The notes under the pieces are model-generated. The model worked only from the letters and a program-made list of their open reading frames with translations, had not been told where the DNA came from and made no database searches. Made by a program: the position numbers and the translations under genes. From contig NZ_JAPEOZ010000001.1 in NCBI RefSeq assembly GCF_026340655.1, forward strand, positions 4,464,001-4,528,000: 64,000 nucleotides of DNA, given 5' to 3'. The DNA is from Streptomyces sp. NBC_01275. GTDB lineage: Bacteria; Actinomycetota; Actinomycetes; Streptomycetales; Streptomycetaceae. Below are positions 1 through 8,521 of the stretch, one piece after another; position 1 is the first letter of the stretch; each line of letters opens with the position of its first letter.

Positions 1-16
1 GCGGACATAAGTACAG

Positions 17-37
17 TGAAGTTGGCTGCCAACTTCA
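17..37. repeat. Inverted repeat at the window edge
   Basis: Perfect 9-bp arms (TGAAGTTGG / CCAACTTCA) separated by CTG. Together with the downstream AACTTCA direct repeats it looks like a regulator site, perhaps for a gene lying left of the window. No convincing gene lies in positions 1-275 on either strand; the short open frames there lack the GC-biased third position. Confidence 0.5.
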
Positions 38-120
38 ACAACATGGTCAAACTTTCAGACGGTTGGCCGGTCGGGTTCCCATCCGGAGGGGAGCCGGGAG
101 CCCGAGCAGTCGGCGCCGAG

Positions 121-167
121 GCACAGTCACAACTTCACACCGCCCGCACAGCCACAACTTCACACCG
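121..167. repeat. Two direct repeats with 25-bp period
   Basis: Two 22-bp copies (121-142 and 146-167) differ at one base and both contain ACAACTTCACACC. The AACTTCA core also occurs in the inverted repeat at 17-37. Function unknown; a multi-copy operator is an inference. Confidence 0.5.
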
Positions 168-275
168 ACAACTGAATAGCACCACCGAAAAGCACCACTG
201 AACAGCTACGGATGAACGAAGGCACTCTCGTCGTCGACAGCGGCAGCAGGAAGGAGACCTCGGGGCTTCAGGGCC

Positions 276-1520
276 TCAGAACAAGTCCGGGCACCAAGGC
301 CGCCCGGACGTACGCAGCAGGGCGTCGGCCCCCCGGGCGGCGCCCGCTCGTTCTTCCCGGACCCGGCCCAGCGCCGCCAACCGCGCCACTGACTCGTCGC
401 CCAGCCACAGCGCCGCCAGATCTGCCACGTCCAGCGTGAGGTCGGCGTCGCGGGTCGTCGGCGTGCAGGAGGCGCCGTCGGGCGCCGCGTCCAGCAGGAA
501 GCGGCCCCCGGCCAGGCCGGCCCGGTCGACGATCTCCAGGACCACGGCGCCCGTCGCGTCGTACGTGCGCGCCTCCAGGGCCGCCACGACGTCCAGGACG
601 CGCAGCCACAGCCAGTCCGCCTGGGTGGTGACGCTCGCCGCCCGCGGGTCCGGCAGAAGCAGCGGGAGCAGGTCGTCGGGGGCCCGGTAGCCGGTCTTCA
701 CGCGTGCGATCCAGTCGATGGAGCACAGGAAGCGCCACAGGGCGCGCTCCGCGGCCGGGGTCGTGGAGATCAGCCAGTTCACCGACGCGGTGTTCAGCGG
801 CTGCTTGCCGTCGGTCCAGTTGTCGTTCGTCTCGTACGAGACCAGCCCCTCGACCTCGCCGTCCGCCGACCGGTGCACCGCGTAGAACGGCTCGGTCCAG
901 GAGTCGCCGTACGGGCGCAGGTCGCCGGTGTTCACCTCCCACCAGCGGTCCGTACGGCTGACCGCGCCGGGTTGCGCAAGGCGCAGCCGTTCGTGCAGGT
1001 CGGGGCCGAGCTTGCGGACCTCCTCGGCGTCCACGAGGTCGATGCGGCCGCCGTCCTCGGGGCCGGACCAGCGGGGGTCCAGGCCCGCGCGCGTGACGTC
1101 GATCGTCCACTCGGTGGTCCAGGTGGCGGGGCCGAAGCCGTAGCGGCCGTAGATCCGGTACTCGGCGGCGACGAGGGTGGCGACGACGTCCCCGCGGTCC
1201 TTCGCTGCGGCCAGATCCTCGGTCATCAGACGGGTGAGGAGGCCTCGGCGGCGGTGGGTGGGGGCCACGGCCACGCTCGAGACCGCGTCGGCGGGGACGG
1301 TCGCGCCGCCGACCGCGGTGAGCTGCTGGGGGAAGGAACGGAAGGTGGCCACGCACTTTCCGGCTTCGAAGGCGCCGGAGACGCGGGCGCCTTCCAGGAG
1401 GGCACGGCGGGCGGCGAGCGTGTCCTCCGTGAGGGGGGTGGCGCGGAGGAACCCGGTGTCGAGGGTGCGGATCCAGGCGGGGGTCTCGGTGTCGGTGATC
1501 CGGCGGACGTCTATGGACAT
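276..1520 (-). CDS. Eis-like GNAT N-acetyltransferase
   Basis: Cytoplasmic acetyltransferase of the Eis type, 414 aa, predicted to move an acetyl group from acetyl-CoA to an amine. The acetyl-CoA loop is visible at residues 85-99 ([15 protein letters not shown]). The length fits the Eis family, which has two GNAT-like regions followed by an SCP2-like C-terminal domain. The protein ends in Phe, as in Mycobacterium Eis, where the terminal carboxylate helps catalysis. I chose the ATG that begins MSIDVRR; 25 further in-frame residues upstream (up to 1595) are low-complexity and lack a clear ribosome site. The true substrate (aminoglycoside, protein lysine or other) cannot be told from sequence. 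Confidence 0.85.
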   Translation of the reverse strand: MSIDVRRITDTETPAWIRTLDTGFLRATPLTEDTLAARRALLEGARVSGAFEAGKCVATFRSFPQQLTAVGGATVPADAVSSVAVAPTHRRRGLLTRLMTEDLAAAKDRGDVVATLVAAEYRIYGRYGFGPATWTTEWTIDVTRAGLDPRWSGPEDGGRIDLVDAEEVRKLGPDLHERLRLAQPGAVSRTDRWWEVNTGDLRPYGDSWTEPFYAVHRSADGEVEGLVSYETNDNWTDGKQPLNTASVNWLISTTPAAERALWRFLCSIDWIARVKTGYRAPDDLLPLLLPDPRAASVTTQADWLWLRVLDVVAALEARTYDATGAVVLEIVDRAGLAGGRFLLDAAPDGASCTPTTRDADLTLDVADLAALWLGDESVARLAALGRVREERAGAARGADALLRTSGRPWCPDLF

Positions 1521-1618
1521 AGAGGTCACGGTAGGCGGGGCGAGGGCGGGTGTCTCGGGGGTTTTCCCGTCCCCGCCGCCCCTTCCCTCCCCCACGGGCC
1601 GAATTGCGCCGCCCGGAG

Positions 1619-2143
1619 CTACACGAGCAGGTCCTCCACCTGTGCCTCCCCCTCCCGGTACCTCCGGGTGATCTCCGCTCCGCAGTCGTCGGCGGTGCGC
1701 TGGAGGCCTTGGCGGCGGCGGGAGACCTGCTGTTCGTAGCGGATCAGGCGGGCCATCGCCTCATGGAGTTCGGGGTCGGTGCGGGCGCCGAGGTCGGAGA
1801 GTTCGACCTCGGCGAGCATCTCGGCGGCCAGTCGGCGGTACTCCTCACTGTGCGGGGTGCCCAGCGTGACGTGGCGGGCGGAGGAGCGGTGCCGGGCCGG
1901 GGCGTCGGTGAGGATCTCGGAGAGCCGGGCCACGACCGACGCTCCGGCCGTCACGCCCCGCCGAGCGAGCTCCGCGCGCAGGATGTCGATCCGGCCCTGG
2001 AGCAGCCGTCGTACGTAACTGAGGTCGGCCTCGTCGCGCTGGGCGCCCTGGCGCAGGGTGCGCAGCTCGGGCAGGCTCAGCCCGGCCAGGGCGGGCTCGG
2101 GCGGTTCCACGGGCAGGACCCGCCCGGTACTCGGTGTGCTCAT
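1619..2143 (-). CDS. rsiG: RsiG, c-di-GMP-dependent anti-sigma factor of WhiG
   Basis: A 174-aa helical protein that, with c-di-GMP, holds the sporulation sigma factor WhiG inactive. The diagnostic c-di-GMP motif E-x3-S-x2-R-x3-Q-x3-D is present twice and perfectly: E38/S42/R45/Q49/D53 and E137/S141/R144/Q148/D152, one per arm of the expected antiparallel coiled coil. This double motif is established for Streptomyces RsiG. WhiG itself is not in the window. It stands alone, divergent from dtd across about 160 bp. Conserved motif spacing makes the call strong. Confidence 0.92.
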   Translation of the reverse strand: MSTPSTGRVLPVEPPEPALAGLSLPELRTLRQGAQRDEADLSYVRRLLQGRIDILRAELARRGVTAGASVVARLSEILTDAPARHRSSARHVTLGTPHSEEYRRLAAEMLAEVELSDLGARTDPELHEAMARLIRYEQQVSRRRQGLQRTADDCGAEITRRYREGEAQVEDLLV

Positions 2144-2302
2144 GTGCGTCTACCGTCCCCTCGACCGGCCTGTGGGAAGCATCGTGCCACCCTAAGTGGC
2201 CCGTATGTGACCGAGTGCCCCCGAACGGCCGCAGATGGTGGGTTAAGGAGCAAAAATGGGCCACCGGCGAGTCCGTGGCCGGCGCCCGGCATCATGGTCC
2301 GC

Positions 2303-2728
2303 ATGCGTGCAGTGGTGCAGAGAGTGGACGGCGCGAGCGTCGTCGTGGACGGGGAGACGGTCGGGGAGATCGCCGGCGAGGGCCTGTGCGTCCTGGTCGG
2401 GGTCACCCACGAGGACACCAAGGAGAAGGCCGCCCAACTGGCCCGCAAACTGTGGTCGGTTCGCATGCTGCACGACGAGAAGTCATGCTCCGACCTCGAC
2501 GCCCCGCTCCTCGTCGTCAGCCAGTTCACGCTCTACGGCGACGCCCGCAAGGGCCGCCGCCCCACCTGGAACGCGGCCGCCCCCGGCGACGTCGCCGAGC
2601 CCCTCGTCGACGAGGTCGTCGCCCAGCTCCGCGCCTTGGGCGCGACGGTGGCGACGGGCCGCTTCGGCGCGCAGATGCGCGTCTCCCTGACGAACGACGG
2701 CCCGTTCACCGTGCTGATCGAGATGTAA
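2303..2728 (+). CDS. dtd: D-aminoacyl-tRNA deacylase
   Basis: Removes D-amino acids mischarged onto tRNA (cytoplasmic proofreading). At 141 aa it has the usual DTD length. The catalytic SQFTLYGD stretch is at residues 73-80 and the Gly-cisPro motif (NDGPFT) at 131-136. The ATG at 2303 gives the canonical MRAVVQRV start; another ATG lies three codons upstream at 2294. There is no good Shine-Dalgarno before either, so the transcript may be nearly leaderless. Confidence 0.93.
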   Translation: MRAVVQRVDGASVVVDGETVGEIAGEGLCVLVGVTHEDTKEKAAQLARKLWSVRMLHDEKSCSDLDAPLLVVSQFTLYGDARKGRRPTWNAAAPGDVAEPLVDEVVAQLRALGATVATGRFGAQMRVSLTNDGPFTVLIEM

Positions 2729-2744
2729 GCCCGGCGGCTACTGG

Positions 2745-3710
2745 CTAGGGCTCTACCACCGCTTCCTGGGCCGCCGCCGTCGTGTCGGCGAGCAGCGGTG
2801 CGTCCAGGGGTACGTTCCGCTTCACCAACGCCAGGGCCACGGGACCGAGTTCGTGGTGGCGTACGGAGGTGGTGATGAAGCCGATCTTACGGCCGTCGGG
2901 GGCCTCGTCGGCGACGCGGAGCTCGGTGCCGGCGGGGGGCAGGTGTACCTCGCTGCCGTCCAGGTGGAGGAAGACGAGCCTGCGGGGGGGCTTGCCGAGG
3001 TTCTGGACCCGGGCGACCGTCTCCTGGCCGCGGTAGCAGCCCTTCTGGAGGTGGACCGCGGTGCCGATCCAGCCCAGCTCGTGCGGGATCGTGCGGTGGT
3101 CGGTCTCGAAGCCGACGCGCGGGAGGTGGTGTTCGACGCGCAGCGCCTCGTAGGCGAGGAGACCGGCCGCGGGGGCGGCCTGCTCGGCGAACGACTCCAG
3201 GTCGGCGCGCGGGAGGAAGAGATCACGGCCGTACGGCGTCTCGCGCACGACCGCGTCGGCCGGCGGCGCGGCGATCGAGCCGGCGGGCAGGTGGACGAGC
3301 GCGATGTCGGCCGTGCGGTCGGCGACCTCGACCCGGTAGAAGAACTTCATCGACTCCAGGTACGCGATCAGCGCCTCCTGGGTGTCGGGCTCGACATGGG
3401 CCCAGACCGTCGTGCCGTCGTCGACGAGGTAGAGCGCGTGTTCGATGTGGCCGTTGGCGGAGAGGATCAGCGCCTCGGTGGCCTGGCCCGCGGGGAGGTC
3501 GCTGACGTGCTGGGTGAGCAGCAGGTGCAGCCAGCTCAGCCGGTCCTCGCCGGTCACGGTGACGACCCCGCGGTGCGAGAGGTCGACGAAACCGGTGCCG
3601 TCGGCGAGGGCGCGCTGTTCGCGGAACAGGTCGCCGTAGTGGGCGGCGACGCCTTCGTCCACGCCCTCGGCGGGGACGGCGCCGGGCAGGGACAGCAGAG
3701 GGCTCTTCAT
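2745..3710 (-). CDS. ygfZ: YgfZ/GcvT-domain folate-binding protein
   Basis: A 321-aa folate-binding protein of the GcvT superfamily, involved in maintaining iron-sulfur enzymes. The family signature K-G-C-Y-x-G-Q-E is at residues 223-230 and contains the conserved functional Cys. Length and domain layout match bacterial YgfZ. It lies just downstream of nur on the same strand (10-bp gap to the nur stop codon), so the two may be co-transcribed. The link to nickel regulation is only positional. Confidence 0.88.
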   Translation of the reverse strand: MKSPLLSLPGAVPAEGVDEGVAAHYGDLFREQRALADGTGFVDLSHRGVVTVTGEDRLSWLHLLLTQHVSDLPAGQATEALILSANGHIEHALYLVDDGTTVWAHVEPDTQEALIAYLESMKFFYRVEVADRTADIALVHLPAGSIAAPPADAVVRETPYGRDLFLPRADLESFAEQAAPAAGLLAYEALRVEHHLPRVGFETDHRTIPHELGWIGTAVHLQKGCYRGQETVARVQNLGKPPRRLVFLHLDGSEVHLPPAGTELRVADEAPDGRKIGFITTSVRHHELGPVALALVKRNVPLDAPLLADTTAAAQEAVVEP

Positions 3711-3720
3711 ACGCCTAAGC

Positions 3721-4158
3721 CTACGACTCGGTAGTTGAAGACTTGAGAGAGCAGTCCTTGCAGCGACCGAAGATCGCGAAGTGCTTCATGTCGGTCTCGA
3801 ACCCGAAGGTGTCGCGCAGCTTGGCCCGGAACTCGGCGGCCACCTCGACATCGGCCTCGATCACGTTCGTGCAGTCACGGCAGACGAGGTGGATGTGATG
3901 GTGGCGGTCGGCGAGATGGTACGTCGGCGCACCGTGCCCCAGATGGGCATGGCTGACCAGCTCGAGCTCCTCCAGGAGCTCCAGGGTCCGGTAGACGGTG
4001 GAAATGTTGACCCCCGACGCCGTCTTCCTCACTTCCACGAGGATGTCGTCGGGGGTCGCGTGCTCCAGGGTGTCCACAGCTTCGAGGACAAGCTGGCGCT
4101 GCGGCGTCAGTCGATAGCCGCGCTGCCTGAGGTCGCTCTTCCAGTCGGTGCTCACCAC
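3721..4158 (-). CDS. nur: Nur, nickel-responsive Fur-family repressor
   Basis: A 145-aa Fur-family DNA-binding repressor. In Streptomyces, Nur with Ni2+ represses nickel uptake genes and sodF. All seven metal-binding histidines known from the Nur structure are in register: H70, H72 and H126 (Ni site) and H33, H86, H88 and H90 (M site). CxxC pairs occur at 93/96 and 133/136. The GTG at 4158 gives the family start MVSTDWK; a TTG at 4164 would add two residues. The winged-helix region is in the first 80 residues. Confusion with Zur or FurA is unlikely given the residue pattern. Confidence 0.92.
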   Translation of the reverse strand: MVSTDWKSDLRQRGYRLTPQRQLVLEAVDTLEHATPDDILVEVRKTASGVNISTVYRTLELLEELELVSHAHLGHGAPTYHLADRHHHIHLVCRDCTNVIEADVEVAAEFRAKLRDTFGFETDMKHFAIFGRCKDCSLKSSTTES

Positions 4159-4221
4159 ACCCAAGAGTCTAGGACTACGTCAGCTACCCAGGCGGTAGTC
4201 CCGGGTGATCCGATGTGGGTC

Positions 4222-4797
4222 TTACTTGAAGAAAGCGATCCCGTCGTCCGGCATGTCGTCGGGCAGGGCCTTGGCCCAGCGCTGGACGTCCTCCGGGGTG
4301 ACGACCTTCTTCAGGTGGGCCGACATGTAGGGGCGCAGCTCGACCTCGGGGGTCTGCTTCTCGCCGACCCACATGAGGTCGCTCTTGACGTAGCCGTACA
4401 GACGCTTGCCGCCGGTGTAGGGGCGGGAGGCGGCCGTGCGGGCCACCGCGTCCGTGACCAGGTCGATCTGCGGCTTCTTGTCGGCCAGCTCGCCGTACCA
4501 GATCTCGATGACGCCGTCGTCGCGCGTCATCGTCACCTCGACCTTGCGGGCGCCGTCGATCCGCCAGAAGCCGGACTCGGTCTCCAGGGGACGGACCTTG
4601 TTGCCGTCGCCGTCCAGGACCCAGGTGTGGGAGCGGTACTCCAGGAAGTCCCGGCCGTCGTGGGCGAAGGTGACCTCCTGCCCGAAGTTGCACTTCTCGG
4701 AGCCGGGGAAGTCGTGGACGCCGGCGCCCGCCCAGGTGCCCAGCAGAAAGGCGAGGGGGACGAGGTCCTTGTGGAGGTCGGACGGGATCTCGATCAT
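4222..4797 (-). CDS. FABP-like heme-binding protein (nitrobindin family)
   Basis: A 191-aa small beta-barrel protein of the nitrobindin/THAP4-C family (DUF1794). The N-terminal GTWAGAG (about residues 20-26) is the family GxWxGxG signature. The C-terminal SAHLKKV contains the His likely to be the proximal heme ligand. Relatives bind heme b and nitric oxide, and some isomerise peroxynitrite; the role in Streptomyces is not established. The adjacent small membrane-peptide gene at 4823-4921 is on the same strand with a 25-bp gap. Confidence 0.85.
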   Translation of the reverse strand: MIEIPSDLHKDLVPLAFLLGTWAGAGVHDFPGSEKCNFGQEVTFAHDGRDFLEYRSHTWVLDGDGNKVRPLETESGFWRIDGARKVEVTMTRDDGVIEIWYGELADKKPQIDLVTDAVARTAASRPYTGGKRLYGYVKSDLMWVGEKQTPEVELRPYMSAHLKKVVTPEDVQRWAKALPDDMPDDGIAFFK

Positions 4798-4822
4798 GAG
4801 TGACAGTTCCTGGACGTGGTGG

Positions 4823-4921
4823 TCAGCGCTGGCCCTGGTACAGCTTCTTCACGGTCAGACCGGCGAAGGCGAGAACGCCGACGCAGACCAGGACCAGCAG
4901 GGATTCGAAGAAGATCTCCAC
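4823..4921 (-). CDS. 32-aa single-span membrane peptide
   Basis: Short gene with a GTG start at 4921 and a clear GAGGAG ribosome site about 8 nt upstream. The product is 32 aa: a two-Glu N-terminus, a hydrophobic span of about 18 residues (LLVLVCVGVLAFAGLTV) and a basic tail (KKLYQGQR), so probably a type I membrane micropeptide. It sits 25 bp upstream of the nitrobindin-like gene on the same strand and may be translated from the same message. No function is known to me. Confidence 0.6.
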   Translation of the reverse strand: MEIFFESLLVLVCVGVLAFAGLTVKKLYQGQR

Positions 4922-5002
4922 GGGGTGCTCCTCGGATGAGCGTGGTTCGGTACACGTACGGCTTCGGCACACGTACGACAGGGCCGGGCCCCAGCTTACG
5001 GG

Positions 5003-5899
5003 TCAGCCGAGGAGCTGGCTCTGCAGGGCCACCGTCTGCTGGAAGGGAACGGCGGCTGCCGTGCCCTTGCGGGACTGCACGATCAGGGCGACGACGTCCC
5101 CGGCGCGCAGGTAGGCCTGCCGGACCTGCTCGGCGCCGTACGGCTTGACCTCGTCGTAGGCGTTGCGCGTGATCCCGGCGGGGTCGGCGGCGGTCGGGTA
5201 CGTCGCGTCGAACTCCGTCTCGGCGGCGCCGCGCAGGGCGAACACGGGCGAGGCGTATCCGGTGAACTCCCCGAAGAGCCGCTCGGTCACCGTCGCCGTG
5301 TCGAACTGCAGCAGGTAGACGCCCGTGTGGGTGCCGTCCTCGGCGGTCCAGCCACGGGCGGCCACATGCCGCAGGCCGTAGTCGGTGAGCAACTGCCCCG
5401 CCGTGTCCCGGTCCTTGCCCGCCTCGAACACCGCGAGGAAGTCCTTCGTGGCCAGCCAGCCGTCCGTGCCCCGCAGCGCCTTGTCGTCCGTCGCCCCCTC
5501 GGGCGCGGGCAGCAGCAGCGCGCGCAGGTCGGCGTAGTGCGCGCCGGCCCAGTTCCTGGTGTCGAGCGGGCCCGGGCTGCCCGAGGGCAGCGGCGGCCGG
5601 GTGATCTCCGGGTACGCCCAGCGCCCGTCCGACTCGGTGGCGAGACCGAGCAGATCCGTACGCTCCATCCGCGTGATCCCGTACGCCGTCCCCGCCCCCA
5701 GCGTCGCGAAGACGGTGACGACGGCGGTCCAGCGCAGGACGGCCCGCAGGACGCGGCGGTCCTTGGGGGCGGCGGGCTGCTCGATCTCCGGCTGCTCCGG
5801 CTGGTCGAGCTGCTCCGGCTGGTCGAGCTGCTCCGGTTGCTCCGGTTGCTCGTTCGGGATCTGTTCGGGAATGTCCGTCGTCTGCGGCTGGTCGGTCAT
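5003..5899 (-). CDS. Membrane-anchored protein, paralogue 3 of a three-gene operon
   Basis: A 298-aa protein of unknown function. It has an acidic N-terminal tail (about 60 aa) rich in PEQ/LDQ repeats, one membrane span (about residues 66-88, VLRWTAVVTVFATLGAGTAYGI) and a long extracytoplasmic domain. The domain shares DLRxLLLPxPxGAxxD...DGWL with the protein at 6777-7670, so the two are paralogues. The start ATG overlaps the upstream stop as ATGA, so translation is coupled. No catalytic motif is recognised. Confidence 0.8.
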   Translation of the reverse strand: MTDQPQTTDIPEQIPNEQPEQPEQLDQPEQLDQPEQPEIEQPAAPKDRRVLRAVLRWTAVVTVFATLGAGTAYGITRMERTDLLGLATESDGRWAYPEITRPPLPSGSPGPLDTRNWAGAHYADLRALLLPAPEGATDDKALRGTDGWLATKDFLAVFEAGKDRDTAGQLLTDYGLRHVAARGWTAEDGTHTGVYLLQFDTATVTERLFGEFTGYASPVFALRGAAETEFDATYPTAADPAGITRNAYDEVKPYGAEQVRQAYLRAGDVVALIVQSRKGTAAAVPFQQTVALQSQLLG

Positions 5900-6780
5900 A
5901 CGGCCTGTCCCGGGTCGTCGATGCGGTCGAGTTGTGCGGCGAAGAACTTGGCGACGAACGCCCCGTCGAGCGGCCCTGGCCCATTCGCGGTGACGCTGAC
6001 CAGCACGTCTCCCACGGAGGCGGTGCAGAACGCGTTGCCCAGCTCCTCGTCCTCGCCCTTGGGCGTCAGGAAGCAGTGCGCGTCCTTGTGGCCCGCGATC
6101 TTCGGGCCCTCGCGGAAGAGGTCCGTGTCGGCGAGGAACGCGTTGTAGGACGACGCCGTCTCGCGTACGGCGGTCCGGTTCTTCAGCCGCGTCAACGTGG
6201 CGTCGACCGTGATCGCGTCCGTGATGTTGTAGTCCAGCCGGCTGACGGCGTAGCTCCGGATCGCCATGGCCTGGATGCGCTGCTTGTCGTACAGCTTCTC
6301 CAACTGCTTGCGCGTGGAGCTGGGCAGGTCCTTGATCGACTCCTTGCGCAGGGCGTTGGCCTGCGCCCCGTTGAAGTCGGCGTCCGAGCCGAACTCCTCG
6401 AGGTCGGGACCGGGGTCGAAGCCGTCGGTTCCGAACGGCACGAACAGAGAGCTCAGCCCCGACGCGGACTTCGCGCCCTTCTCGCCCTTCTCGCTCTGCC
6501 CGCTCTTCCCGTCGTCGGACGACGGGAACTTCCACGTGGGCTCGCCGCCGGCCCGGTCGGCGTCCTGGACGGTCACGACGGTGTAGCCGACACCGCCGAT
6601 CAACGCACCGGCCAGCAGCACGGCCCCCGCCACGGCGGCGATCCGACCGGGGCGCACCTTACGCACGCCCTTTTCAGGGATCTCTGCGGTCTCTGCGGTC
6701 TCTGTGATCTCTGCTGTCTCTGTGATCTCTGCGGTCTCTGTGATCTCTGCGGTCTCTGTGATCTCGGGGTTCTCGCTCAC
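5896..6780 (-). CDS. Membrane-anchored protein, paralogue 2, ITETAE-repeat tail
   Basis: A 294-aa protein of unknown function. The N-terminus has near-perfect repeats of ITETAE (about residues 6-33), then basic residues, one membrane span (about 46-70) and an extracytoplasmic domain with a VPFGTDGF stretch like the SDGW/TDGW of its neighbours. It starts with GTG and overlaps the upstream gene as GTGA. Two Cys late in the protein (in AHCFLTP and AFCTAS) may form an exported disulfide. Confidence 0.8.
   Translation of the reverse strand: MSENPEITETAEITETAEITETAEITETAETAEIPEKGVRKVRPGRIAAVAGAVLLAGALIGGVGYTVVTVQDADRAGGEPTWKFPSSDDGKSGQSEKGEKGAKSASGLSSLFVPFGTDGFDPGPDLEEFGSDADFNGAQANALRKESIKDLPSSTRKQLEKLYDKQRIQAMAIRSYAVSRLDYNITDAITVDATLTRLKNRTAVRETASSYNAFLADTDLFREGPKIAGHKDAHCFLTPKGEDEELGNAFCTASVGDVLVSVTANGPGPLDGAFVAKFFAAQLDRIDDPGQAV
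6679..6768. repeat. 18-bp tandem repeat inside CDS
   Basis: About four to five copies of an 18-bp unit (ATCTCTGCGGTCTCTGTG on the + strand) that encodes the ITETAE repeat of the gene on the minus strand. It is noticeably less GC-rich than its surroundings. Copy number could vary between strains by slippage. Confidence 0.8.
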
Positions 6781-7670
6781 AGCTTCCCCATCTGCCGCTT
6801 GGCCAGGTCCATGATCTTCGCCTTGGCGATCGGCTTGCTGTCGGTGATCCAGATCTCCATGTACAGGTCACCGCGCCAGGCGTGCGCCTCGGCCGTGTAC
6901 AGCGGGAGGTAGCCCGCCTTCCGGTCAGGGGTGTCGTGCACGTAGGCCGTCCCGTTGCCGTCCCCGGTGCCGGGGACGGGCCAGCTGCGGGTGTCGTCCT
7001 CGTCCTCGGCCCAGTACGCGCCGTTCTCGGCCCACTCGGACGCGGCCGGCTTGCTCTCCTGGCGGAACTGCACGAGGACGATCTCGGCGTTGTACGTGTC
7101 GCCCACCCGCCACGACGTCCCGGCCGCGCGGCGGAACTCGTCGTCGACGAGGCCGTTGAAGGCGTTGCCCGGTTTCCCGAACCGGTCCGCGTACTCGGGC
7201 AGGTCCAGCCAGCCGTCGCTGCCCACCGGGAACAGGCTGTCCCGCGCGCCCTTGGGCCGGTCGAGCAGCAGCTTGCGCAGATCGCCGTTCGTCTTCACCC
7301 GGCGGTCCTGCGCCGCCGACAGCGGCTCGACCTCGCCCTTGGCCTGTCCGACCACGGGCTGGGAGAGCGACGGCAGCGCGGTGGGCTCGCGATCGGCCTG
7401 GACGAGGTATCCGGCGCAGGCGCCCGCGACGACGCCCAGCACGGCGGCCACGGCGACCATCGACGTCGTACGGCCACGGGGTCGGGGTCCGGGTCGGGCA
7501 GGCGGGTCGACGGCATCGTCCGGGGCCTGCTCCGCGCTCTCCCCTTGCAGTTCTTCTGCCTCTTCTGGCAGCTCGTCTGCCTCTTCTGGCCCTGCCGCCC
7601 TTTCGGGCTCTTCCGCCCTTTCGGGATCTTCCACAACGTCCCCCTCAAAACGTCGAACGCGCGTTTCCAT
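6777..7670 (-). CDS. Membrane-anchored protein, paralogue 1 (first gene of operon)
   Basis: A 297-aa protein of unknown function and first gene of the three-paralogue operon. The N-terminal 60 residues are Glu/Pro-rich (EEPERAAGPEEADELPEEAEE), then a basic PRPRGR stretch, one membrane span (about residues 72-92) and an extracytoplasmic domain with DLRKLLLDRPKGARD and SDGWLD. The ATG at 7670 has GGAG 6 nt upstream. It is divergent from the DsrE gene, so the promoter lies in the 66-bp gap 7671-7736. Confidence 0.8.
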   Translation of the reverse strand: METRVRRFEGDVVEDPERAEEPERAAGPEEADELPEEAEELQGESAEQAPDDAVDPPARPGPRPRGRTTSMVAVAAVLGVVAGACAGYLVQADREPTALPSLSQPVVGQAKGEVEPLSAAQDRRVKTNGDLRKLLLDRPKGARDSLFPVGSDGWLDLPEYADRFGKPGNAFNGLVDDEFRRAAGTSWRVGDTYNAEIVLVQFRQESKPAASEWAENGAYWAEDEDDTRSWPVPGTGDGNGTAYVHDTPDRKAGYLPLYTAEAHAWRGDLYMEIWITDSKPIAKAKIMDLAKRQMGKL

Positions 7671-7736
7671 TTCGCGCTCCACAGGAGACTCATGGTCAAC
7701 GCGGCCAGTTGTAAGGGAGTTGATTACGATTCGGGC

Positions 7737-8099
7737 ATGGCGAAGAAGCTCGTGATCAAGGTGACCGCGGGGGCCGATGCCCCCGAGCGGTGCTCGCAGG
7801 CGTTCACGGTGGCGGCGGTGGCCGTGGCCAGCGGGGTCGAGGTGTCCCTGTGGCTGACCGGGGAGTCCGCGTGGTTCGCGCTGCCGGGCCGGGCCGCCGA
7901 GTTCGAGCTGCCGCACGCGGCCCCGCTGCCGGACCTGATCGACTCGATCCTGGCCGGCGGCCGTCTCACGCTGTGCACCCAGTGCGCGGCCCGGCGGGAC
8001 ATCACGGAGAAGGACGTCCTGGACGGCGTACGGATCGCGGGCGCGCAGGTGTTCGTACAGGAGGCGCTGGGGGACGAGACGCAGGCGCTCGTCTACTGA
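7737..8099 (+). CDS. DsrE-family protein
   Basis: A 120-aa small alpha/beta protein of the DsrE/DsrF-like superfamily. These are small cytoplasmic proteins often linked to sulfur relay. A CTQCAARR motif near residues 82-89 supplies paired cysteines. The ATG at 7737 follows AAGGGAG at a workable distance. It faces the nearby sulfurtransferase group on the opposite strand; a shared role in sulfur handling is inference only. Confidence 0.78.
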   Translation: MAKKLVIKVTAGADAPERCSQAFTVAAVAVASGVEVSLWLTGESAWFALPGRAAEFELPHAAPLPDLIDSILAGGRLTLCTQCAARRDITEKDVLDGVRIAGAQVFVQEALGDETQALVY

Positions 8100-8162
8100 G
8101 GAGGCCGCCCGTGGGATGTGCCGTGCCGCGTCCCGTGCGGCGTCCCGTGGGACGTCGTATCG

Positions 8163-8423
8163 CTACGGCCGGCGTTTCTTGCCGTCCAGCTCGTCCCACC
8201 ACTCGTCGGACTTCGGGTCGCCGGAGGGGTCGTCCCACCAGCGGTCGTCGGGGCCTCGGCGGTTGGCGACGATCGCGGCGAGCGGCGGGATGACCATGGC
8301 CACCACGCACATCCCGACGGCCACCGGGACCGACCAGATGCGCACGACCGCCCAGGCCAGGACGAAGAGACCGACGCAGGTCCCCATCATGGCGAAGTAG
8401 GCGTGGCGCCGTCGCGCGTACAT
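8163..8423 (-). CDS. DUF3099 small membrane protein
   Basis: An 86-aa protein with the actinobacterial DUF3099 pattern: a basic N-terminus (MYARRRHAYF), two adjacent membrane spans (about residues 10-28 and 31-52) and a Trp/Asp-rich cytoplasmic tail (DRWWDDPSGDPKSDEWWDEL). Function unknown. The start MYARRRH is the family start; 21 upstream in-frame residues were not included. It converges with the DsrE gene. Confidence 0.82.
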   Translation of the reverse strand: MYARRRHAYFAMMGTCVGLFVLAWAVVRIWSVPVAVGMCVVAMVIPPLAAIVANRRGPDDRWWDDPSGDPKSDEWWDELDGKKRRP

Positions 8424-8521
8424 ATGTCCAGAGTAGGTCCGGACAGGGCTAAGGGCCGTACCCGAGCGCAGGGCGGCACATGCCATGCGCGGGGAGTACG
8501 GCCCTCCGGTCGCCGGGTGTC

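Noticed and set aside
268..1356. Long minus-strand open frame (362 aa) overlapping the Eis-like gene
   Set aside because: Arg/Pro/Gly-rich shadow of the real gene in another frame; typical of high-GC DNA.
2256..2690. ATG with a good GGAG site before the dtd start, 144-aa frame
   Set aside because: The frame is a shadow of dtd with Arg/Ser/Trp-rich translation; the true dtd frame matches the family.
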